Shown here in pieces: positions 1 through 2,962 of a stretch of DNA of 9,901 nt. Where the stretch lies: contig CALCUE010000038.1 of NCBI GenBank assembly GCA_937906945.1, positions 1-9,901 of the forward strand. The letters run 5' to 3'. The DNA comes from an uncultured Clostridia bacterium (GTDB lineage Bacteria; Bacillota; Clostridia; Oscillospirales; Ruminococcaceae). How positions within the stretch are numbered: position 1 is the stretch's first letter; the number at the start of each line of letters is the position of its first letter. The notes beneath the pieces are model-generated. The model made no database searches. It worked only from the letters and a program-made list of their open reading frames with translations, and was not told the DNA's origin. Made by a program: the position numbers and the translations under genes.

Positions 1-118
1 GGCACTGCACAAAGCTTTTGCCGCCTCCGGCGGCGCCGCCGTAAAGCACCTCGTCGGCCTTTCCGGTCATCTCGCAGAAAAACCGCTGTTTCTCACTCTG
101 CTCCCAACAAAGTTTCAT
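1..118 (-). CDS. phage terminase large subunit, N-terminal part (cut by window edge)
   Basis: The first 39 codons of a phage packaging ATPase are present; the rest lies beyond base 1. Translation from the ATG at 118-116 gives a short N-terminal segment followed by DEVLYGGAAGGGKS near residues 22-35. This is the Walker A (P-loop) signature typical of phage terminase large subunits, the motor that cuts and pumps DNA into the capsid. The start overlaps the stop of the upstream small-subunit gene as ATGA (118-115), indicating translational coupling; only a weak GAAGGG precedes it. Position directly after a terminase small subunit supports the call. Whether the nuclease domain is intact cannot be judged here. 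Confidence 0.85.
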   Translation of the reverse strand, partial: MKLCWEQSEKQRFFCEMTGKADEVLYGGAAGGGKSFVQC

Positions 119-582
119 TCGCCCTTCACCACCCGAATTTCCACCTCCGTTTTGTCCCCCGTGCTCAATTCCGTTCGGACGTTCTCCTTGAGCATCCCGT
201 TCATCTTCGCGATGAGTTCCAGCGCCTTCAGCGCCGCCTTGCCGTCGTATTTATACTCCCGTACCGGCCAGTAGGGTCGTCCCTCGCTGTCCCAACGGCG
301 CTGTTCCTCCACACCGGTGGCCTTTTCATAGGTGTCCCAAAGCTCCTTGAGCACCCGCTCCTTTTCCGAAAAGCACCGCTCCCGGTTGTATTCCTCCTGT
401 AAGCGTGCCACCTCGTCCAGAATGTCCTTTCGCTTCAGAAGGTTTTTTCCGGCTTTTTCCGCCTGTTTTCCGGCGGCGTCTTCATCCTTCTGCCGTTTGC
501 CGTAACCGGCCCTTCGGGCCGCTTTTCCGGCGTCGTAATCTATGACGTATTCCTCGCAGAACCGTTTTTCCCGGGAAAGCAC
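115..582 (-). CDS. phage terminase small subunit (Terminase_2-like)
   Basis: This 155-aa protein is predicted to recognise the phage packaging site and load the large subunit onto DNA. The N-terminus (LSREKRFCEEYVIDYDAGKAARRAGYG, residues 2-28; here split as LSREKRFCEEY and AGKAARRAGYG) matches the helix-turn-helix opening typical of the family. The segment YDGKAALKALELIAKMNGML near residues 112-131 matches its usual C-terminal part. Length is normal for the family. Translation starts at a GTG (582-580): there is no better ATG and a strong AAAGGAGG lies at 591-598, 8 nt upstream. The stop overlaps the start of the large-subunit gene. It belongs to the leftward operon driven from the operator region near 1600. 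Confidence 0.85.
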   Translation of the reverse strand: MLSREKRFCEEYVIDYDAGKAARRAGYGKRQKDEDAAGKQAEKAGKNLLKRKDILDEVARLQEEYNRERCFSEKERVLKELWDTYEKATGVEEQRRWDSEGRPYWPVREYKYDGKAALKALELIAKMNGMLKENVRTELSTGDKTEVEIRVVKGE

Positions 583-642
583 CGCTTCTCCCTCCTTTCG
601 CGTCGATCTTATCCTGTTGTACCGCGAAAGGGAGGCGGTCTG

Positions 643-936
643 TCACCGCTTTTCCTTCAGTTTCTCGCTGAGCCTTCGGTAATAGGCGCCGCAGAGCCTT
701 TGAAGCGCCGAGGCGCTTGTATAGTGGAGCACCGCCACACCGGCCAAAGTCCGTTCCGTCGTCACCGCCGCCAGAAGCGCCGGCACCAAAGACCGGTCGG
801 CGCAAACCTCGGCGGCGGTCTCCCGGATCAGCCGCCTTTCTCCTTCGGAAAGCCGGTAATAATTGAGCCCCATCCAATAGAGATAGCTCTGCCATTCGCC
901 GGGAAGCCCGAAACGCTCCCCCTTATGGTATCGCAT
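643..936 (-). CDS. small phage protein upstream of terminase, function unknown
   Basis: A 97-aa protein with an ATG start at 936-934, backed by GAAAGGAGG at 942-950. I do not recognise the family with certainty. It has an aromatic N-terminal segment (residues 14-27, with WQSYLYW), an LSEGERRLI stretch at about 29-37, and a basic C-terminal helix ending in RRLSEKLKEKR. The spacing of LSEGERR and of the terminal LxxxYYRRLSEKL vaguely resembles sigma-70 region 4 or ArpU/RinA-type late regulators, which often sit just before terminase genes, but the similarity is weak. No membrane segment or signal peptide is visible. The gap to terS is 60 nt and to the upstream gene 23 nt, so it is part of the same operon. 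Confidence 0.7.
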   Translation of the reverse strand: MRYHKGERFGLPGEWQSYLYWMGLNYYRLSEGERRLIRETAAEVCADRSLVPALLAAVTTERTLAGVAVLHYTSASALQRLCGAYYRRLSEKLKEKR

Positions 937-959
937 AAAAGCCTCCTTTCCCGGGAACC

Positions 960-1223
960 TCAGCGTCCCTTTTCCGCCGGAAAACCGTCGGCTTTCCGCT
1001 GGATGCGCTCCTCCACTTCCAGGTTCCCCACACCGAAAATCTCCCGCAGGACCCGAAGGGAAAAGATCGCCTCCGAAAGATTTTCGGCGATCTCCTCATA
1101 CTCTCCCTCCGAGCGCAGCCGTTTTCCCAACACCGCCAGAAGCGCCGAAAACACCCGGATCGCCGCGATCAATTCCCGCTCCGGATCCCTCGCCAAAAAG
1201 GCGACCCATTGTTCCGCTTTCAT
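960..1223 (-). CDS. small helical phage protein, possibly a degenerate MazG-like protein
   Basis: An 87-aa, probably all-helical protein starting at the ATG 1223-1221, with a purine-rich AAAGGGGGAG just upstream. The middle part (residues 17-64), with ELIAAIRVFSALL, EYEEIAENLSEAI and LRVLREIFG, recalls small MazG-like nucleotide pyrophosphohydrolases of clostridial phages, where the equivalent helix usually reads EEIADVEIML. Here the expected aspartate is not present (ENLSEAI), so metal binding and catalysis would be doubtful even if the relationship is real. The likeness is from memory of family patterns and is weak; an unrelated structural or regulatory protein is equally possible. It is the second gene of the leftward operon, 14 nt after the first. 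Confidence 0.65.
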   Translation of the reverse strand: MKAEQWVAFLARDPERELIAAIRVFSALLAVLGKRLRSEGEYEEIAENLSEAIFSLRVLREIFGVGNLEVEERIQRKADGFPAEKGR

Positions 1224-1237
1224 CCGTTCTCCCCCTT

Positions 1238-1504
1238 TCAGGCGCTCTCTTTTCGTTTCCAGTACCGCTCTCTCTGATAAGCGCGGATCTTGTCCCTGTG
1301 TTTTTGGTAATAATCCCGGCGATAATCCGACAGCGCCAGGCTGTGCGTTTTCGCGTAATTCCTGTTATAGGCCAGAATTTTGTCCCGGTGCTCATAATAA
1401 TAGGCTCTGGCTCTCTCCCGGTTCTTTTCCGCCGCTTCCGGATGCTTCGCCCGGTAACGCCGGTTATATTCCACCTGTCGTTTTTTCTTTTCTTCCTCGG
1501 TCAC
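1238..1504 (-). CDS. basic repeat-containing small phage protein, first gene of the operon
   Basis: An 88-aa, very basic and tyrosine-rich protein. Two copies of a 15-residue unit are visible: residues 36-50 (YYEHRDKILAYNRNY) and 65-79 (YYQKHRDKIRAYQRER). A looser third copy lies near residues 13-35. Such Tyr/Arg/Lys repeat proteins occur in Firmicutes phages; a nucleic-acid-binding role is plausible but not shown. It starts at a GTG (1504-1502), chosen because AAGGAGGG lies at 1511-1518 with 6 nt spacing and no in-frame ATG is available. It is the first gene behind the repressor-controlled promoter near 1608-1636, so it is expected to be made as soon as repression is lifted. Confidence 0.72.
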   Translation of the reverse strand: MTEEEKKKRQVEYNRRYRAKHPEAAEKNRERARAYYYEHRDKILAYNRNYAKTHSLALSDYRRDYYQKHRDKIRAYQRERYWKRKESA

Positions 1505-1510
1505 GGGGAT

Positions 1511-1518
1511 CCCTCCTT
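1511..1518 (-). promoter_or_regulatory. ribosome binding site deciding the GTG start
   Basis: AAGGAGGG on the minus strand, 6 nt before the GTG at 1504. It fixes the non-ATG start of the first operon gene and lies only 4 nt from the operator palindrome at 1523-1543. Confidence 0.75.
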
Positions 1519-1522
1519 CTTA

Positions 1523-1543
1523 AATAACACATTTCGTGTTATT
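1523..1543. promoter_or_regulatory. operator O1 (perfect palindrome)
   Basis: AATAACAC-N5-GTGTTATT, with perfect 8-bp arms around ATTTC. It lies in the transcribed leader of the leftward phage operon, about 58-78 nt after the inferred start and just before the ribosome binding site. It is the best-matched of three related sites in the divergent gap and is the likely highest-affinity site for the repressor encoded at 1729-2043. In RNA it could also fold into an 8-bp hairpin beside the ribosome binding site. Confidence 0.75.
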
Positions 1544-1583
1544 TTTAACTAAAAAAATAATTTCGTAAGGTTTGCCGGTTTGT

Positions 1584-1604
1584 AATAACACATTTCGTGC
1601 GATT
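1584..1604. promoter_or_regulatory. operator O2
   Basis: AATAACAC-N5-GTGCGATT. The left half is identical to O1 and the centre (ATTTC) is the same; the right half carries two changes (TT to CG). It begins 3 bp downstream of the -10 element of the leftward promoter and covers the expected transcription start, so bound repressor would block RNA polymerase. Confidence 0.72.
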
Positions 1605-1607
1605 TTT

Positions 1608-1636
1608 ACTATACCACGCTCTTTTTCGTTTGTCAA
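1608..1636 (-). promoter_or_regulatory. promoter of the leftward phage operon
   Basis: On the minus strand: -35 TTGACA (1636-1631), 17-bp spacer, -10 TATAGT (1613-1608). This is a near-consensus vegetative promoter, with transcription expected to start near 1601 and run leftward through the small ORFs and terminase genes. Operators O3 and O2 straddle it, as expected for a tightly repressed phage promoter. Confidence 0.85.
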
Positions 1637-1652
1637 CACGTTTTGTGCGATT
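1632..1652. promoter_or_regulatory. operator O3
   Basis: GTCAACAC-N5-GTGCGATT, with the right half identical to O2 and the core AACAC/GTG kept. It overlaps the -35 hexamer (1631-1636) of the leftward promoter. It ends 25 bp before the -35 of the repressor's own promoter, so it need not block the repressor gene. Confidence 0.7.
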
Positions 1653-1677
1653 TTTTCAAAAAAATCCGTCTTTTCCC

Positions 1678-1706
1678 TTGTAAAATAAAACGGAACGTGG
1701 TATTAT
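1678..1706 (+). promoter_or_regulatory. promoter of the XRE repressor gene
   Basis: TTGTAA (1678-1683), 17-bp spacer, TATTAT (1701-1706). Transcription would begin near 1713, giving a leader of only about 16 nt with the AAGAGG ribosome binding site (1715-1720) near the very 5' end. No operator palindrome overlaps it, so the repressor is probably made continuously. Confidence 0.75.
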
Positions 1707-1728
1707 AGGGGAGAAAGAGGCGATACCC

Positions 1729-2043
1729 ATGGCAAAATTCGGAGAAACACTTCACACCCTTCGAAAACAGAACCACCTGACGCAGGGAGAATTGGCGAAA
1801 AAACTCGGTCTTTCGACCAGTGCCGTCGGGATGTATGAAAGGGGACAGCGGGAGCCCAATCTGGAGACGCTCACGGCGATTGCCGATTGCTTCGGCGTCG
1901 GGCTTTCCGATCTGATCGGCGGCGAAAAAGCGCCGGCCAAAGCGGAACTGGAAAACGAAATGCTTGCCCTTTTCCGAAAGCTGCCCGAAGACCAACGTCC
2001 CGTCGTTCTGGCCATGATCCAGGCGGCCATAAAAGAATTATAA
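1729..2043 (+). CDS. XRE-family (Cro/CI-type) repressor
   Basis: A 104-aa DNA-binding protein and probable lysogeny-type repressor of the divergent phage operon. Residues 7-62 form a standard HTH_3 domain: LRKQNHLTQGELAKKLGLST, then SAVGMYERGQREPNLETLTAIADCF. The recognition helix is near 28-38. The remaining 40 residues form a short tail with one likely dimerisation helix (LPEDQRPVVLAMIQAAIKEL, 85-104). There is no S24/LexA-type peptidase domain, so RecA-stimulated self-cleavage is not expected. The length is close to Xre of Bacillus PBSX, which also faces a phage operon across several operators. Start: ATG after AAGAGG with 8 nt spacing. A strong terminator follows the stop. Its targets are inferred to be O1-O3. 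Confidence 0.9.
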   Translation: MAKFGETLHTLRKQNHLTQGELAKKLGLSTSAVGMYERGQREPNLETLTAIADCFGVGLSDLIGGEKAPAKAELENEMLALFRKLPEDQRPVVLAMIQAAIKEL

Positions 2044-2048
2044 AATGC

Positions 2049-2083
2049 GAAACGCCCGGCAGCTCAGCCGGGCGTTTCTTTTT
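2049..2083 (+). terminator. rho-independent terminator of the repressor gene
   Basis: Twelve-bp perfect stem (GAAACGCCCGGC, 2049-2060, with its complement at 2067-2078), 6-nt loop, then five T. It begins 5 nt after the repressor stop codon. On the minus strand the stem is followed only by GCATTTTATAATTC, a poor U-run, so termination of the opposing transcript may be leaky. The stop codon of the opposing 41-aa gene lies in the loop. Confidence 0.9.
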
Positions 2084-2189
2084 CCTTTCCCATTTTCGCG
2101 AGCGAAAGTCGGAGAATATCAATGGCAAGAAGAAGCGCCGCCGTTGGATCCGGGCTGTTTCTCACCGCCTCTAAAAGTTCTTCTTCCAT
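2064..2189 (-). CDS. SOS-controlled 41-aa small protein, function unknown
   Basis: A short gene read by eye on the minus strand: ATG at 2189-2187, TGA at 2066-2064. The product is acidic at the N-terminus (MEEELLEAVRNSPDPT), followed by an amphipathic or hydrophobic helix (AALLLAIDILRLSLAKMGK, residues 17-35) and a charged tail (KEKETPG). A near-ideal ribosome binding site, GGAGGTGA, sits 5 nt before the ATG, which argues for real translation. An in-frame ATG at 2234-2232 would give 56 aa, but it has a weak ribosome binding site and would leave only a 10-nt leader. The gene lies behind a LexA-box promoter and converges on the repressor gene. Candidate roles are an antirepressor or another damage-induced peptide; I recognise no family. 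Confidence 0.7.
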   Translation of the reverse strand: MEEELLEAVRNSPDPTAALLLAIDILRLSLAKMGKEKETPG

Positions 2190-2248
2190 TCTCGTCACCT
2201 CCCAACGGTCCGTCTCCCGACGGTCTGTCCACATCGCGCCTTTATTTT

Positions 2249-2262
2249 AGAACATATGTTCT
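2249..2262. promoter_or_regulatory. LexA (SOS) box
   Basis: AGAACATATGTTCT, a perfect 14-bp palindrome matching the Firmicutes LexA/DinR core GAAC-N4-GTTC. It contains the -10 hexamer of the leftward promoter at 2251-2279, the classic position for SOS repression. The identity as a LexA site rests on the known consensus; lexA itself is not in the window. Confidence 0.85.
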
Positions 2263-2279
2263 TTCTTGGCAACTGTCAA
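2251..2279 (-). promoter_or_regulatory. SOS promoter of the 41-aa gene
   Basis: On the minus strand: perfect -35 TTGACA (2279-2274), 17-bp spacer, -10 TATGTT (2256-2251), the latter inside the LexA box. Transcription would start near 2244, leaving about 55 nt before the ATG at 2189. The strong -35 and the overlapping operator fit a promoter that is silent until LexA is cleaved. Confidence 0.82.
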
Positions 2280-2395
2280 TGTGCACAAATCCCATAGTAG
2301 GTTTTTGTTGGTGCGTTTTTGTAAGGGCAAAAACCGGTAATAAACGATTTTTAAACGTTTTTTGTTCGACTTTTTTCGGCATTTTTTCAAAATTG

Positions 2396-2404
2396 TGTTA
2401 TAAT
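2396..2404 (+). promoter_or_regulatory. extended -10 promoter of the TIGR04076-type gene
   Basis: TGTTATAAT, that is TGn plus a perfect -10 TATAAT (2399-2404). No good -35 is visible 16-18 bp upstream (only TTCGGC-like), which the TGn extension can compensate for. The start is expected near 2411, about 15 nt before the ATG. Confidence 0.65.
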
Positions 2405-2425
2405 AAGGCGAAAGGTCGTGATTCT

Positions 2426-2680
2426 ATGCCAAAAGTCAAGCTCACCGTCACCGAAAGCCGCTGTCGCTGTGCCCTTTGCAAAGCGGGCGACGAATTTATT
2501 GTCGATAATACCTGTCCGCCTCTCTGCCACGAACTTTGGCAGAACATCTATCCTTCGGTCTATGTTCTTCTGAACGGCGGCGACCTGGATTATGGCGAAA
2601 GCCGTGCCAAAGCCTTCGACGCTTCCTGTCCCGACGGTGGCCGTGTCAGGATCCACGGCGAGGCCCTTCCCGACGACTGA
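2426..2680 (+). CDS. TIGR04076 family cysteine-rich protein
   Basis: An 84-aa soluble protein of unknown function. The pattern of an early VTVTES strand, C18-KAGDEF, C30-P, LWQNIYPSVYVLLNGG (38-52) and C68-PDGGRVRI matches the TIGR04076 family, widespread in anaerobic Firmicutes. Six cysteines (13, 15, 18, 30, 34, 68) could bind metal or a cofactor, but this is inference. I chose the ATG at 2426 because the open frame upstream crosses the promoter, AAAGG lies 10 nt before it, and the product then has the family's normal length. The gene stands alone with its own promoter and a short terminator-like stem, and it converges on mnmG. It is probably a host gene at the edge of the phage-derived region. 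Confidence 0.8.
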   Translation: MPKVKLTVTESRCRCALCKAGDEFIVDNTCPPLCHELWQNIYPSVYVLLNGGDLDYGESRAKAFDASCPDGGRVRIHGEALPDD

Positions 2681-2682
2681 CC

Positions 2683-2701
2683 CCTCAAAAAGAGGTTTTT
2701 T
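2683..2701 (+). terminator. short terminator-like stem after the TIGR04076-type gene
   Basis: CCTC-AAAAA-GAGG followed by six T, directly after the stop codon. The stem has only 4 bp, so efficiency is doubtful; position and T-run favour a terminator. Confidence 0.5.
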
Positions 2702-2738
2702 CACCGCTTCGGTGCGGGAGCACCGGCGGCGAGGTTTA

Positions 2739-2792
2739 TAGAAAACGAAGGCCGTTTCTTGACCGGACTCGTTCCGGTTAAACGGCCTTCGT
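2739..2792 (-). terminator. large rho-independent terminator downstream of mnmG
   Basis: Perfect 13-bp arms (2745-2757 and 2780-2792, ACGAAGGCCGTTT and its complement) enclose a second 6-bp stem (ACCGGA/TCCGGT, 2762-2767 and 2773-2778). On the minus strand the stem is followed by TTTCTATAAA, so it serves the leftward mnmG transcript, about 170 nt past its stop codon. Confidence 0.8.
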
Positions 2793-2829
2793 CGATATCA
2801 GAAAGCACTCGGGAAAGAACAGCCGTTTT

Positions 2830-2930
2830 GTCCCCTTTCGACAAAGGGGACAAGGCTTGCAGCAAGGCTTGCGAGCACCGCCTGTGGCGGATGCAGCGAG
2901 CAAGGCTTTGCTCTTTGACAAGGGGGCCAA
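2830..2930. repeat. MITE-like palindromic intergenic element
   Basis: About 100 bp made almost wholly of stems: GTCCCCTTT-CGAC-AAAGGGGAC (2830-2851), two direct copies of CAAGGCTTGC (2851-2860 and 2863-2872), CCGCC-TGT-GGCGG (2878-2890), GAGCAA-GGCT-TTGCTC (2898-2913), then TTTGACAAGGGGGCC. The two ends are imperfect inverted repeats of each other. No coding potential is visible. Related ends recur at 4880-4901 and 9855-9869. Confidence 0.6.
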
Positions 2931-2962
2931 GAATAGCTCCCTCCGACGGACAAGGGTCGCTT

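Noticed and set aside
700..1527. 275-codon plus-strand open frame opposite the small phage ORFs
   Set aside because: It spans three minus-strand ORFs that each have their own ribosome binding site, and it reads into operator O1; Arg/Ser/Pro-rich composition fits a shadow.
2064..2234. 56-aa form of the SOS-controlled protein starting at 2234
   Set aside because: The leader would be about 10 nt with a weak ribosome binding site, while the inner ATG at 2189 has GGAGGTGA. It is kept only as an alternative.
2315..2334. GTTTTTG-TAAGGG-CAAAAAC hairpin between the SOS promoter and the TIGR04076-type gene
   Set aside because: A 7-bp AT-rich stem upstream of both promoters, with no transcript it would clearly serve; probably chance in a T-rich stretch.
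2045..2425. Upstream extension of the TIGR04076-type gene to 2045
   Set aside because: It would cross the repressor terminator, the SOS promoter and its own promoter; the family length fits only the ATG at 2426.
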